From Parachlorella kessleri (Eukaryota > Chlorophyta > Trebouxiophyceae > Chlorellales > Chlorellaceae), in contig BBXU01001741.1 in assembly GCA_001598975.1 (NCBI GenBank), positions 1 to 37,940 on the forward strand: DNA of 37,940 nucleotides, given 5' to 3'. A program made the position numbers and the translations under genes. This document shows positions 1-13,039 of the stretch, one piece after another; the first letter of the stretch is position 1, and each line of letters opens with the position of its first letter. The notes under the pieces were generated by a model. That model was given only the letters and a program-made list of their open reading frames with translations. It ran no database searches and was not told where the DNA came from.

Positions 1-3000
1 CCCCCCCCCCGCTCCCCACCCACCCTGCGCCTTGCTGCTCCGCTCCTTCGCCTCCGCAGCAGAGGGAGAGAAGGGGGTCTTCTTGGAGCGCTTGCGCTTC
101 TGCCGGCCGCCCTCCTCTTCCTCGGCTGCTTTCCCGTGGCCCTTGCGTGGCTTCTTCTTGCTAGGAGTGCCCTTGCCATTGCCGCGGTCATCGCTGCCGC
201 CAGGCTTGCGGCCCCCGCCCCCGCCGCTGCCACCTGCAACCATTGCAATGCGTCGGAAACTGACAAAATCACAAAGCTCAAACAGTAAGCATCATGCTAT
301 ATGAGGTGTTTGCGCGCCAAGGACTAGATTGCAAGAACATAGACACGTCAAGCTGGTATTGATCTAACAAAGGAGGGCAGGGTCGGCTTTGACTTACTCC
401 CAATGTCAGTAAGGCAAAGCGGGCATGTAGCGAGGCGCTTGTAGCTTCACCCCATATATCAGGGTAAAAACAAAGTAGGGCACACATCTTCTCACGGCAT
501 CTGCCTACCTGCAGCACTGCCGCCTCTTCTGCCCGTTCCCCCGCCAGCGCCGTTACCACTGCTGCTGCGCTTCCTTCCGGTGCCGCTGTCTCGTCTGCTG
601 CTGCCATCCCCCTTCTGCTGTCTGCCGCCGCCGCCACCCTTGCCATTGTCGCCTTCTCTCGAGGCGACATCCACACCCCTGGGAAGCTCCACATGCATCC
701 CATCAGAGGAAGCATCGGGCAGCTCATCAGCCACGGCATCAGCAGGCTCGCTATCCGCCCCACTCTCGCTGCCACTCTCACCACTGCTAGCAGCGCCACT
801 ACTTTGCTGCCCCTGACCGCTGCCACGACTGCCCCCTTCCGCATCGCTGCGGTCATCCCCACCGCTACCGCTGTCGTCGCCGCTGCTGTCACCAGGGGAG
901 CCGGGCTGCAAAAACAAGCTGCCCCGCCGCCTCTTCCTGCCCGCCAGCAGCTGATCTCGCCTCCCCAGCCGGCCCACACCTGGCGAGCAGCGGGGAACCC
1001 GCAACGGCTGTAGTTGTTGCTGCGGCTCCTGCTTCTCGGTATGCTCTTGAGCCTGCGCCACCATGGCAGCTACCAATGCCTGCTGCACATCAGAGGCCTG
1101 AAGCGGAGGAGGCTCTTGTTGGTGTTGCTGCTCTGGATGCGGCTCCAGCTGTTGCTGCTGCTTCTGCCCCTGCTGCTGCTGCCCCGGTTGCTGGCCCCCT
1201 GCATGCTGCGTCAAAGCTCCTGTGGGAGCCTCGCCGCTGGTGGCAACAAGGGCCGGGCTCTGCCCCTCAGTTAGCCTGTCCAAAGCAGCACCAGCGCCGG
1301 AGCCATCAGCTGTGCCAAGTGCAGGCACGGGCTGCCCCGCCTGGGGTATTGCAGCGGAGGCTGCTGGAGGCTGCTGCGGCTGCGGCACAGGATGTGGAGG
1401 GAGCGGTGCTGCTGCAGGTACTGCTGCTCCTGCAACTAGTGGGCCGCGTGGCCCGGCAGACTGCGCAGGCATCAGCACAACTTCCTGCTGCCACAATCCT
1501 GCAGCTGACTTCACGGCCTGCTGCTGTGGCGCCAGCGGTTGCCCTGCACCGCCACTGGGGTGCCCCAACGGAGCCGGCTGCAGCGGCAACGGGCCCAGCT
1601 GCACATGAGCGGGCGCTAGCGGGAAGCTGACGTGCCCTGTGGGCTGCTCGATCTCCGGTGACAAAAAGGCGGCAGGTTGAGCAGCTGGCTGAGGTGAGGG
1701 CGGAAACTGCATACACCAAAAGAGGGATGCCATGGTGACAGTGGACTACGTCAATATATAAGCAATGGCATTATGCTGCTGCTGTGGAGAAGCCTTGCAG
1801 CGTGACCACTTGTCAGGAATACCCCATTTCACGCTGCTAGCCCTGGCACCAGCCTGCGAGCCCTTGCCATCGACCTCCACCCACAAATGTACTTTAAAAC
1901 CCTAGAGCAGCAACATTAAGCACCACAGCCTGTACGAGCCCTTGCTCTCGACCTTAACCCACAAATGTACTTTAAAACCCTAGAGCAGCAGCAACATTTA
2001 GCACCACAGCCTCACCTGCGGGGCGCCATTCAGCGGTGGAAGGAAGCCGAACGCTTGCGGCACGCCAAGCACCAGCGGGGCCCTCCCAGCGCCCACATGC
2101 AGCATGCTGCCAGCCATGGCAGGCATGCCGCCGCCCCCCACCAACGCCAGCGCAGCAGCCTTCTTCATCAGCTGAGGCGAAGTGACAGGCTGCTGCAGGG
2201 TGCTTTGGTGACCGGTGGTGATGCTGCCAGCGTGCCCAGCAGAGCCGCCGCCCTTGCCATGGCCATTGGTGCGGCCTGGGGAGCGGGGGGCCGGGGCATC
2301 AGTTCCAAGACCCAGCATCTCTGCCACCTTGATCATCGATTTGCACCGCTTGCCGCCGGGGGCATAGTAGTACGCGTCGATGCCGCCTGTGGCACGGGCA
2401 GCACAAGGGATAACAGAACCTCTGGACTGAGAGGGAATGCTATATGGGTCCAGCGGGCGCATGACCATTCCCAATGTTGAGCCAGTACCACCAAGGAGCA
2501 CGGAGGGCAATATGGAAACATCATTTGACAACACAAAGGCTACCTTTTGGTAAACACATCCTGGGCAGTGTGGAGGCAAGGATGCACAAGGACGCACCTG
2601 CCGACACCCCAGACTTCCTGACAGAGGCCTTGACGCTCCAGCCAGGCGGCAACTCATGGCCCAGGTTGCTGCACGCACGCATAACCATAACATGTGAAGC
2701 CGTCAAAGGCAGACAAGGTAGAGAAAACCGCGGGGAAAAGAACTGGCGAACGGGTTCGCAACTCCGCCTGTTCTCACTGCCCTTGCAGTCTGTCCAAACG
2801 GCTAAGAAGACTCCAGCCGCTCAAGTTTACAAGGGAGAGCTGCAAGCGCCCCACCCCTGGCAAGGCCTCTGCCAGACATTGCCAGGGCATGGCACCCGCC
2901 TAACATCCAAGGCCACGGCACTGCTCATAAGGATCATGTTGCAGACATCAACATCCAATTGAAGGTCATATTGCCAGGCTCTCTCACTTGACATAGCGCC

Positions 3001-5697
3001 GGAGCCGCTCCATGAGCGCTGCCTCCACCTCCTCAGGGCTCTTCCCCCGCAGAGACTCCACACTGGGCCGGGGAGGGCGCAGCAGACCACCACCGACGCT
3101 GCCCCCACTGCTCCCGCCCAACTGCGGTCGATCTCGCTGTTGCACTTGCTGTGTTAGGTGGTGGTGGTGGTGGTGGTGCTGCTGCTGGGGCTGATATCCC
3201 CGCTGCTGCTGCTGCTGCTTCTGACTTGGCTGGTAGTGAGGGCAGTAGGGCTGGCTTAAAATGGGTGGGGGTGCATTCGGGAGACCCAGCAGAGCATCTG
3301 CCACACTCTCGTCCAGCCCTGCAATCACTGGAACATGCATGTCACAATGCGCAGCCACCAGACCCAGCAAAAAATACAGAACTCTGCATTCCTGGACAGT
3401 CCAGTAGCGCGGCACTAAACACTCACCCGCCTCGCCTTCCAGTTCCCTGCTGGAAATTTCTCCACTGACGTCTCGCACCGGGCTATGTAACAGTTTATGC
3501 ACCGCCAGCCAGCCCACCAGTCAGGCACCCTACCCTCCTTCCTAGCGATCGCCGAGCCGAAGTCCTTGGCTACCCTAACCCTTACCTGATAGCCAGGATG
3601 CCGGGGACTCAGCCCTCAAGGGCGCCTCACTGCCACTGTCAGCGGTTTCTGCGCCATCGACATCCATAGGCTGCCTTGCGTCCTCTTCACAAGCCATCCC
3701 GGGCTCTGCTGGAGGGTTTGCTGTAGCTGTCCCAGCTGCAGCAGCACCGTCCCGCTGCTGCTTCCTGCGACGGCTGCCCATTGGGGGGCTACTGCTGCCA
3801 AGGCTGTCGCCGCTGCCGGGCGCACCACCGGTCCGCGCCTGCTGAGTACCCAGTGCCACACTAGGCGTTGCAACAAAGCCTAGCTGCGCCTGCTCTGCCT
3901 GCTCCTCCTTCTTCAGAAAGCCGGCAGCAGGGCAGGCAGTTGGCAGCCCTACGCTAGGCCGCAGCGAGGACAGCAGGGCCAGCGGCTGCCTTACAGCTGC
4001 CTGTTCGGACTTGACTATGGGCACAGTGATCAGCGCCACAGGGGCCGGGTGCTCTGCCAGGCCAACGCCCTGCTGAGCCGTAAGCTGCTTTGCAGGCTCT
4101 GCCACGCTGGGGCCTTCCAGCATGCTGAGCTTCAGCCGCACTGGCTGAGCCTCATCTTCCTCATCCTCATTAAGCTCCAACTCCACTGACACCCGTTGTT
4201 TATCATTTGCTGCTGAGAGGGAGCCAGGTGGCAGCTCAAAGTTCATGACCAGCTGGGGCTCACCTGCAAGGCAGCAGAATTGCGGGACAAGCGTAAGTGG
4301 TGCTGGACCGACCAAGTATCATAATCACGTACGGCTGGCATATACATGCACCTGCTCCTACACCCACTCCACAGGATCCCACTCAACAGAATCCCCAGCT
4401 AGGCATGATATCCATGAACTTGGGCTGAAGATGCAAACCCCACAACACCAAAACCTCTAACATAGATCCATGCATGTTCCCTAGGACATCATGGCACCAA
4501 GCGCAGGTGGTATGGGGGGGACAAGCAAGCTCCCTAACCACCCGGCTCACTGTGTACTCTCTGCAGCGGCATGGCCACTGGTGGAGCCGGTTCTGCAACA
4601 ACCGTGCTGTCTTTTCGGGCAACGCCGCCCCGCTCTAGCAGCACTTCCAAGGCCACCGCGATTGCTGGGTTGCGAATGTTGGTCTGGCCCTTCCAGGTCA
4701 GGCGGCCCTGGTACCTGCAGGATCCATAAGGCGCCGCCGGAGCAGGTCAGCATGACCCAGTGGGTGGATGTGGCAGTGGGAGACAAAGTGTATGGCAGTT
4801 ACCCAGCAAGATGTTGCGCTTCAAACAAGTTTCCATATTCATCCCTGGTGAAATGATTCCAGCCGTCAGGCACTTGCCACGAATACTTGCACCAGGACCT
4901 GCCACATTTCAGTCTTGGTGACAGAGTTGCAATTTCAGTGACACCAACAGCGACAGTCACCCACCCAGCCTTCGCTTCATCGCACGTCGCTGCCCTGCTC
5001 TGCTGCGCCCCAGCTGTCCTCTCACCTGCCCTCCAGATCGCCGTCTGGCATAGACATGAGCAGCTCCGCCAGGTCAGGCACCGTCAGCTCGCTGTTCCAG
5101 GGAGCGCTGGGCTTGTGCACAGGCCCACGTGGCACCGGAGGTGGCAGCTCCCGCCGTGGCTTGCGGGTGTTGTGGGCCGAACCCCCTCCGTTAGTGCCGT
5201 CAGCTTGGCTGCTGCCGCGGGGTGCTGGGGGCGGGGCTGCTTCCAGCAGACCCAGGCCGCGGGCAACCTGCAAAGAGAGAGGAAGAAGATCGATTCCCAG
5301 AACATACAAATATAGTGTCAGTGTTCCCTGGTTCTTGATAGACCCTTGCAAAGCCCCTCCCCGGCCATCGCAGCGCCCCTAGTATTCCAAAGCGTCCCCT
5401 GGACGTTAGCCCAGGCATGAACGCCCATCGTGTGGCCAGCCCATCACCCCAACTGGGCGGCTGACTTACAAGGCTTGCCACTTGCAGCGCCAGCCGGCTG
5501 CAGCCACTCACCGCGACCTTGGAGCGGTACACCTCTCCCCCCGGCGCCCTAAACCACATGTCCACCGAGCCAGACCGCGACCCGGTCTCCCTCATCTGCG
5601 CCTTGCAGTGCCACTCGCCATCCAGCTTGCCTCCAAGTCCCTCTATGTACTCCCGCAGCTTGACCAGGCAATCCGCCGCTAAAGCCTGCACGCACAT
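1..5697 (-). CDS. Double methyl-CpG-binding-domain nuclear protein (3' end beyond window)
   Basis: Nine exons on the minus strand: 5697-5512, 5267-5026, 4714-4551, 4263-3586, 3318-2988, 2668-2598, 2386-2016, 1706-509 and 233 to the window edge. All junctions are GT-AG and phases agree, giving at least 1158 residues. Two MBD folds are visible. The first (about residues 20-75, exons 1-2) has GEWHCKAQMRETG, VDMWFRAPGG and YRSKVAVARGLG. The second (about 536-585, exons 6-7) has ELPPGWSVKASVRKSG joined by splicing to IDAYYYAPGGKRCKS. MBDs bind methylated CpG in DNA; the conserved Asp and first Arg are present in both, but the Arg of the usual FRSK motif is Lys in the second. The rest is low complexity: acidic EDEEDE, Gln and His runs (about 3150-3230), Ser/Gly/Asp-rich tracts, and basic KKKPRK and KRKRSKK signals near the edge, implying a nuclear location. 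The ATG at 5697 is the likely start, but the same place (TGCAG at 5690-5686) could be a splice acceptor, so an upstream exon is possible. Function beyond DNA reading is unknown. Confidence 0.82.
1850..2012. repeat. Imperfect tandem repeat in MBD-gene intron
   Basis: Two units of about 76 and 81 bp, each running from cagcct through ACAAATGTACTTTAAAACCC to the next cagcct (starts at 1850, 1926 and 2007). The second unit runs right up to the 5' splice site of the intron at 2015-1707. The units differ at a few bases and by a small insertion. Confidence 0.85.
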
Positions 5698-7489
5698 TGG
5701 TAGCAGGACCGCTCACTTGTTGCCCAGACAACTTGTCTAGACACCATGCCAACATCCGCAGACACAGCACAGGTTCTGTTCATACTCCCGGCAAAACCGC
5801 TGCTCCAGATTACAAAAGGTACGCCATGATGCTGATTCCAGCTCAGAGTGCTAAGCTAAATAGTACATAAAAACTGCTAAATGCCCTTTCAAGGTGAGGA
5901 CGGCGCACCGACGCCATGGCTGCTGCACGGTCTAAGTTGGAGGCCTGCTAACAATGCTTTTGGGTCCTCTCAGCTCCTGAGGAGGCTACATCCGCGCACA
6001 AGCCGTGCCTAGCGTGTTCACCCTGCAGGAGATACTGTGAGTATAAGTGAGGCTGGAGCTGGCCAAGCGAGCCCATTTACACCAGCAAACGTAAAGCAAG
6101 CAGCCCCCGGATGCTGCAAGGGCATCAGCTCCTTTGGCAACGCTAGGCAGAGGGTCTGCCACGTGGACATCCAGCTTTCCTGCCGCACCATAACAGGCTG
6201 CGAGAGGTCAAGGCGCGGCTAGGCACCAACGTTCATGACTAGGCAGAAGTGTCACAGCAGTCCTCCCTAACGACACCTGCAGCTGTCCCAGTGCTGCCCC
6301 AGTGGTTATGAACCAGCCTCAAGGCCTTGCAGGCAACAGAAAGCAGGTTTTGGGCTGTCGCTGGCCTCCCGCCTGCCCACCGCCCCGCCGCCTTGGCCGC
6401 AGCTGCCCCTGGCTGCTGCCCTGCTCACCAAGCGAAGCCCAAGTCGCCTTTACGCGGCCCTTAGGTAATAGATGGTCTCCTACGGTCCCGGCCGGGCCAC
6501 AGGGCGCCCGTCTAGGCAGCGGACAAAGTCAAGCTGCGCTGCAGCTGTACTCCTCTCGGCAGGGAGGTCCCGCAGTCGGTATCTGGACTAAGATCACACC
6601 AGAAAGGGCTGACAGCTCACAGCCAGTGTGAAATAAGCTGCACAGAGCAGAGATTCCAACGTCCGACTCCCAGGGGGTAGTCATCTGCTGGGGAACACGT
6701 CCTTAATCTTGTGCCCTGGGTTCAGCATTTAAATTTACCTGGGGATCAGCTGCATAAGAGGCAGTTTGGAGCCGAGACGAATTCCATGATGCGTACTTGG
6801 CGTGGAGATTTGTGTACTGCAAACATGTATTAGGGGGCGTTGAGTCGATGGGGGCATGGTCGCAAGTTCTGATCGAGTGCGTCAGCTGCTTTGCGTTTTT
6901 GCCTTCCACCCCAAGTTGTAGGTTATAGCAGGGCTGCGCCCCTGTTTTTGCGCCAGCGGAACCACACCATGTACCCTTGACACTGATTAGAGTCTTGGCA
7001 AGCCGCCAGAGTGACATTTCTCAGTGGTGCAAGACGTGCAACAGCCCCTTTTGTGCTGGCAGCAGTCAGCCACGTTACAGATGGGTTGAGGGCCAGCAGA
7101 ACCGCCGTGGTAGAACTGCACTGTTGTTGGTCTGGAGCTCACAGCCTGACAAGCAGCACACGACAACACCTTGGGTGCTCCCCACACGACCACCAGGCAG
7201 TGATGCTGTCACCGCCCTGGCTTCACAGGTGCCACACCAAGCAGAGGTTAAAAGAGGCGAGGGTGGACATCGGCAGCCACTGCCATGACGGCCATGATCG
7301 CCAGCGACATGGGATACCTGCAGCACCGTGGCGTGTAGTGGGGGCTTGCGTCGTCAACACTTTATACAAGCATATACAAACTCGTGCTAGCGTGCTGACC
7401 TGCCACGTGCATGCCAGTGGCCCTGAACAGGAATTTACCCCCCACCTTTGCCCCTCAGCCCTTTGCATCTCACTTCAATGTATACTGTC
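5698..7489. other. Gene-poor spacer upstream of the MBD gene
   Basis: No exon chain with matching phases or recognisable domain was found on either strand. Open frames here, such as 6302-6631 (plus) and 7017-6703 (minus), are low-complexity or featureless. The stretch should hold the 5' UTR and promoter of the minus-strand MBD gene, and possibly an undetected first exon of it. Nothing else can be supported. Confidence 0.5.
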
Positions 7490-8086
7490 TCAGCAGCAGC
7501 TGGTTTGAAGGCCAAGTCAGATGTAAAGCTCTGCTTTGACGGCCGTGCAGGAGCAGCAGCTGTAGGCGGCGGCCATGCAGAAGCAGCAGGAGCAGCCAGC
7601 ATGCCTGGGCCCTGCGATTATCTCTGTTTAACTAAAGTAGACTGGTAGTCAGAGCTTGTGGTGACTGGCATCGACTGATGGAAACTGAGAATGACACATG
7701 GGAGTTTGGGACCGGTATTGGTTAACATTCTAGACATACACACATTGCCACCGACCCATCGCCTTGATGCTGTCGGTTACTTCTGATAGGGAACATGACG
7801 CAAGACTGACTGGACCAGAGCCCAAGCAAGACCCAGAGCGTAACTGCCTTCCGCCCTGTCGGTCCAGATAGCCACTAGTTCTCCTCTCTTTGCACTGCCT
7901 GCATTTTTAGAAAGAACTGCCACCATTCACAAGAGCACTCTGCTGTCACTTGCCTTTTTTTTTAAACATCAACACGTCATACAACCTCCATGCTGGGCGT
8001 GCTGGCTTGCTTCATGCATATTAACTTACTAGTGCTGCTTCCAACGCCTGCTTTTATGAGTGAGGAAGAAGGAATTTTGGAGCATC

Positions 8087-11000
8087 ATGCTGCCAGCAGA
8101 CTTGGACTTCTGGACAGACAACAGCCGTGTCCCTCTCCTCAAGCTGGTGGCTCACGTGAAACTGGAGGCTGAGGCGGTCAGGTAACTCCTTGAACTTTCA
8201 CACGTGTGTGTAAAACAAACGCGCTGGGCCGCGCTCTTTGGGCCGCTGCCATTGCTTCCTTGGCTGCAATTTTGTCAAGCTGCCTGTGCCTGCAGCTGCA
8301 GAACCGAGGCTGCCATCCCAGCGAACCTCTGTGCCATCATTGGGGACTTGTCGCGTGCTCTCAGCCACCACAGCAAAACCCAGACACTTAGCGCAGTTCT
8401 GGCTCGGTGGCGCTGCTTTCAGCTGGGTACAGACTTGCAGCAGATATTCTGCAAAGGCAGCCTTCTGACATGCATTTGCACTACTGAGGCCATCAAGCAC
8501 CAGCACACACAGTTGCTGCCTTCCTTGTGGGTATTGGTGCGCTGGCAGACGCCCTGCCTGGGGCAACTGTTGACTATGCTGCACTGAAAAGGTTGGCACA
8601 TGTGCTGGACTGTGCCCTAGCTGAAGCAGAGGGCAGCCGTGAAGACCAGGGAGGTGAGAATTGCTACTGGATTTTGTTAGATATGCGGTATTATAGCGCA
8701 GAGAGGCAGAGGCGGCGCCAGGGCAGGCGCTGGGACTGGGAGTGAGTTGTAAGCATGATAATGCCTATCGTGGCGCAGGCATGAATGGCTGTTGACCATT
8801 GCAACAATGCTCACTGGCTGCGTCCGTACTTGCACTGAAAAACCGTGACTCTTTCGCCGTATGGGTGGAGCATGACGAAAGCAATAAGCTGACCTGCAGG
8901 GGCGGCCAATCTGCCAGTACTGCACCTCGTCCGCCTTAACTTTGTTACCATGGCTGGCATCATCATGGTCACCATGAACGGAGCAGAGCCGTGGGACCTG
9001 GCTCCAGCAAGCCCCGCCCTGGAACCGCTGCTACACCTGGCCCTGGGAGAGTTCAATGTAGCGTGCCGGCTGGCGACAGAACAGCGCACCAGCCTGCCTC
9101 AAGAGCATGCATGGCAGGCAGGAGTACCCCAGCTCAAAGGGGCACATGATAGGGCATGTTGTGCTGCCCTGCTGATTGAAGCCTTGCTGCCAATAGCAAC
9201 AGCTGCAGCTACCAAGGGCCACCTCAAGCTTGCAGCGATTGAAAGTCCCTACACCAGACCTTATCCAGGTGCGAGATAGACACCTGGTAGTGCACTGGCC
9301 AAATCGTGCTGCCGGGACGTGGGCGCCATGTTGAGCAGTAGGGGTTGTGTTTGCTGGGTAGTTCCCGGGAGGTGCCTGAACATCCCAGCCCCCAGGCCAG
9401 TTTATTGGGTAGGATAGCGGCAACTCCAATGCAGCGTATCCTGTAGTACCAAATGCTCCGGAGCTACACCAAAGTGCTGACCTATTGATCCTGGCTGCCG
9501 CAGTTGTTGGACAACTATGCTTACCTTGCCAGCCACCCCAGCAGCTCACACTTCAAGCTGCTCCACCTGGCAGTGTTTGGCCTCACTGGGCTGCTACTGT
9601 TGCAGCATAGATTGCTGTACCACACGTTGGTTACAAGCCCAAGCAAGGGGCATGAGCCAGCCATCATGGCGGCTTTGGAGCAGAGGATGTGGTGGGTGAG
9701 TGCAGGGGCAGCGTTTGCCAGAGTCCTGCATGCCGCAGCAGATGCGGCTGCCGACAGCGCCGGACATGGTCACGCCAATGAGACAGTAGTCGAGGCACTG
9801 CAGGGCCTCGACACCGCCCTTGGGCTCATTAGCGCCGTCTTTATTTGCTTTAAGACAGGCAGGGTCATAATCCAAGGCTGTCCAAGCCAGCTCCCAACAT
9901 TCGCCCAGCTGCCTGGCGTGGTAAAGCTTCTTCTGGAAGTTGCAGAGCTGCTGCTGCGGCTGACAGCCAAGCGACCAGCCCTGGACAAACTGGTTGATAC
10001 CAGTGAGCCTGCAGGAAGGTATAAAAAAGCGTCGCCTGCGCTTCTTTTGAAAGTTGCGTCCATGCTGGTTTTCGACCTGGGATGCCTGCCCTCACCCCAC
10101 CTTGACCAGCATTCAGAGCTCACAGGGCAGCTTTGGGTTGGAACTCAGAGCAACGCCAGCGTGAGTAGCAGTGCCAGCAGCAAGGACAATGCCTGTGGCA
10201 GAGCCGAACCCAGCTTTGGGGTTCCAACAGCAGAAGCTCTCCGGCGGAGGGTGGCCAGCCTTTCATGCACAGCAGCTAAGCTGGGGCGCTGCCTACCTGC
10301 CATGCCAGCAGTGAGTTCTGGTGAAGATTCTGAGATTTGCGGCAGGGATGGGAACTATGCGTTCCTGCTCGAGACTCTGACAGCGCATTGTTGTCAGGCT
10401 CTAGCCCTCGATCCATCCCCTGTAAGGGTCCGTGGCCCGCGGCGCTACCTAACTCAACACCTGCGGCATACGGGCTTCCTGGCCTTTGTATGCCTGCCAG
10501 CTCTAGCACAGGCTCATGGAGACCTTGTTTTCAAGGAGTTGGACAAGTTTCTAGGGAACAGGGGCATCACCGACTCAGTTGGCTGCCTATTGGTTGAGGT
10601 AAGCTACGGCATGTTTCATACTGCACGGGTACTGCCTGTGCCATTTTAGTGAATCGCGCCAACCCCATGCCTGGCAATAACAACCTTGTGGACAAGCCGT
10701 ACCATAATGTGTCTGAGCGCATGCCAGCTTTGTGAGCAGCAATACTTGCTATCAATAACGTGCTCATGGGGCCTCCATGCGAAATGCTTCCTGAAGTATG
10801 TCACCAACCCTGCCCACCATCACACTGCCAGGCCATCCTGTGCTCCGCAGGTGAGCCACCTTCGGCTGCTGAACGATGCTGAGAGGGGAGGTGGACTGGG
10901 CCCGCTGCTGAAGCACTACTTGGGCAACCTGCCGGTACGCTTCATTATGTTCCAGTTGGCTTATGCCAAGTTGGCCATAGCAACGCGTAATGAAACGTGT

Positions 11001-13039
11001 CCGCATAGGTGGGAGTTGCTTTTCTTTCTGCATACTAGCTTGGGCATGTCTCTAACCCTTGTGTATATACAAATATGTGCTTGCACTGATCTCTTTTTTA
11101 ATGAGAGTCAATGCCCACTGCAAACTGCACTGGTCGTGGTCGTGGACCTTAAACACGATTGGTTATGGACTGTGTGGTGCTGGGAGCGAGTTGAGTTTAC
11201 TCCTCCTGTGTGCACTGGGGCTCCCTAATCCCACTCCCCATGTGCACTGGTTGGACGGGTTTTGGGAGTTTCCCGTCTGACACCCATGCACCCCAGCCCC
11301 AGATCGAACCCCAGCCGATATACTAGCTGGGCGGCTTGGAGTAGGCGCCCAAGTTGAGGATTCAAGTCTCCATATCCATGAAAGCGAGGGCTAGCGGGCC
11401 ATGTGATGAAGGGGTGGCGGCCAGCTAGCAGCGCTCGAGTGGTGCATGCCATCAAACCGGTCACTGTCAGTGTGTCAATCCTAGCTGTGATTTCAAGACC
11501 CAAGGTCGTTCCATTGTGGTGGGGATCCAGTGGTTCAGCCTGCAGCAAACGGTAGTGACTGCCTGCCTAGTAGCAGCCTGGTTGAGACTTCATTTCTAGG
11601 TGTGACAAGATTGTGACTGACCCGCAAGGGTGGTGGAAAGCTGTAAGACTAGACTAGACTAGCAAACTGCACATGAGATCAGTGCATGCGATCTTATCCT
11701 CATCCCAACATGCGCACCCCGATGTTTGCAGGCTCTTGTGAAAGTGGATGAAGCGGTGACCCTCCTGCTGCTGCTGTCCATACTACTCACAGCTGAGCAC
11801 GCGGAGGGCCTGGCAGTGGCGCTCGTCAAGGGCGGCCTGTTACAGGCTGCTGCAGAACACTCTGCTGTATTGCTTAAAGGCAGAAGCCGTGAGCCCCAGA
11901 AGATGGAGGTAAGCATCACTTGTTATCCTCTCCTTGATAGCCCATTACATCACACGGACGTGCCTGTCAGTGGTGCTCATCGCCATGCAGACTTAGGGTG
12001 GCAAAGGCTACCTAACCTGGTTTTATTGCTGAGACAGCAGCATGCCTCGCTTATGGCAAGATCAGCACGGCGTATGAGCATGCAAAACCACAGAACTCCC
12101 AACAGCATACAGCTCGCTACAGCACACAACTGCGCGTGCAGCACCTGGAGAGCTGCTCTGCCTAGTCGCATGTCCAACTCCCCACTGACTTCTTTGCAGG
12201 GCACATCCTGGGTCTTTCTCACAGCAGGAGCAGTACTTACAAAGGCTGTCTGCTCGATGCTGGACAAGCGTGCCTCCACCGGACTGCTGGCCACCTTCTC
12301 AACACTGCTGGGGGACGTGCCGTCAATGGATGCCAGTACGGACGTCGGCTTGGAGGAGCTACACACCATCCGCAATGGGTCTAGTAATGGGTCTATAAGC
12401 GGCCCGCGGGGCCCATGGGTGGTCAAGTTCTACAGCAAGCAGGCCTGGGAGCAGCTGTGCAGCGAGGTGATCCCCACCGTACTAGAAACCTGTGGCGAGG
12501 TTATCTCAAGCAGCCAGCAGGAGCAGAAGGCGGGCATGTTCAATGATGTGGCTGTGTCGGCTTGGACCTGCTGCAACCCCGGGTGCACCAACATGGCAGG
12601 CCAGCAGGAGGTCTCCCTGGCGCTCAGCAGGTGCAAGGGGTGCGGGGAGGCGCGCTATTGTAGCAAGTGAGTTACTGATGAGTTGGTGGACTTTCTAGCC
12701 AAGCTTGCTGCTGGGGATGCCTTGCAACGGGGGATGTGGGCATGTGTGCCTTAATGTCCATTACCTATCTGCCATGGGCTCAAAATCAGATTTGCCATAT
12801 GCACTATATGCTAGGGACTGCCTGCTGCCGCTACGCACCTACTTGCACATGCGGCCTTCCTGCGGCTTTGCTTCAAAAAGTGTGATCTTTAGGTTGTCCT
12901 CAAATAGGCACAGTGAAGAAATGTAGCAGACCGGCTGGTTAGGAAAAAGATTCCCCTCACACCTGACTGCAGGCAGTGCCAGCGGCAGGACTGGCGTCGG
13001 CACAAGGCCATCTGCCAGGCCATCAAGGAGCTCAAGTAG
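8087..13039 (+). pseudogene. MYND zinc-finger protein, copy 1, frameshifted in exons 2 and 3
   Basis: Eight exons defined by comparison with copy 2: 8087-8181, 8302-8653, 8900-9268, 9504-10598, 10851-10934, 11732-11908, 12200-12666, 12973-13039; about 900 codons. The C-terminus is a MYND finger (CNPGC, CKGC, ARYCSK, then spliced to QCQRQDWRRHKAIC), a zinc module that usually binds Pro-rich partners. The body is helical and Leu/Ala-rich with no domain I recognise. Relative to copy 2, one C is missing in exon 2 (CAGCCA read as CAGCA, near 8494-8500), which leads to TGA at 8585. One extra A lies in exon 3 (CTCAAGCTTG, near 9226). Exons 4-8 are fully open, with 365 codons in exon 4 alone. The ATG at 8087 aligns with the copy 2 start. 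It is either a recent pseudogene or real sequence with two assembly indels; the open 3' half argues for young decay. Confidence 0.75.
10935..11731 (+). other. Long intron 5 of MYND copy 1
   Basis: This 797-bp intron is the largest in the gene (GTACGC at its start, TTTGCAG at its end). It holds a short ACTAG-type microsatellite at about 11647-11662. The corresponding intron in copy 2 (16568-16840) is only 273 bp, so copy 1 gained, or copy 2 lost, about 500 bp. No gene was recognised inside. Confidence 0.6.

Noticed and set aside
278..1733. Long plus-strand frames and a second minus frame opposite the Gln-rich MBD exon
   Set aside because: They are repetitive shadows of the CAG-rich exon 1706-509. 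Their splice phases do not link to neighbours and they have no domain.
3319..3585. Coding extension upstream of the exon at 3318 (frame from 3517)
   Set aside because: Splicing 3586 to 3318 keeps the frame with good GT and AG sites; the extra stretch would be intron translation.
6302..6631. Open frame of 109 codons on the plus strand
   Set aside because: No domain, no splice partners, and composition typical of GC-rich random frames.
6703..7017. Open frame of 104 codons on the minus strand, possible first exon of the MBD gene
   Set aside because: No donor with the needed phase 0 was convincing and the protein has no MBD-like or low-complexity character of that gene.
11300..11370. tRNA-like GGTTCGATC on the minus strand
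   Set aside because: The bases on each side cannot form the T-arm stem and no acceptor stem or anticodon arm is found.
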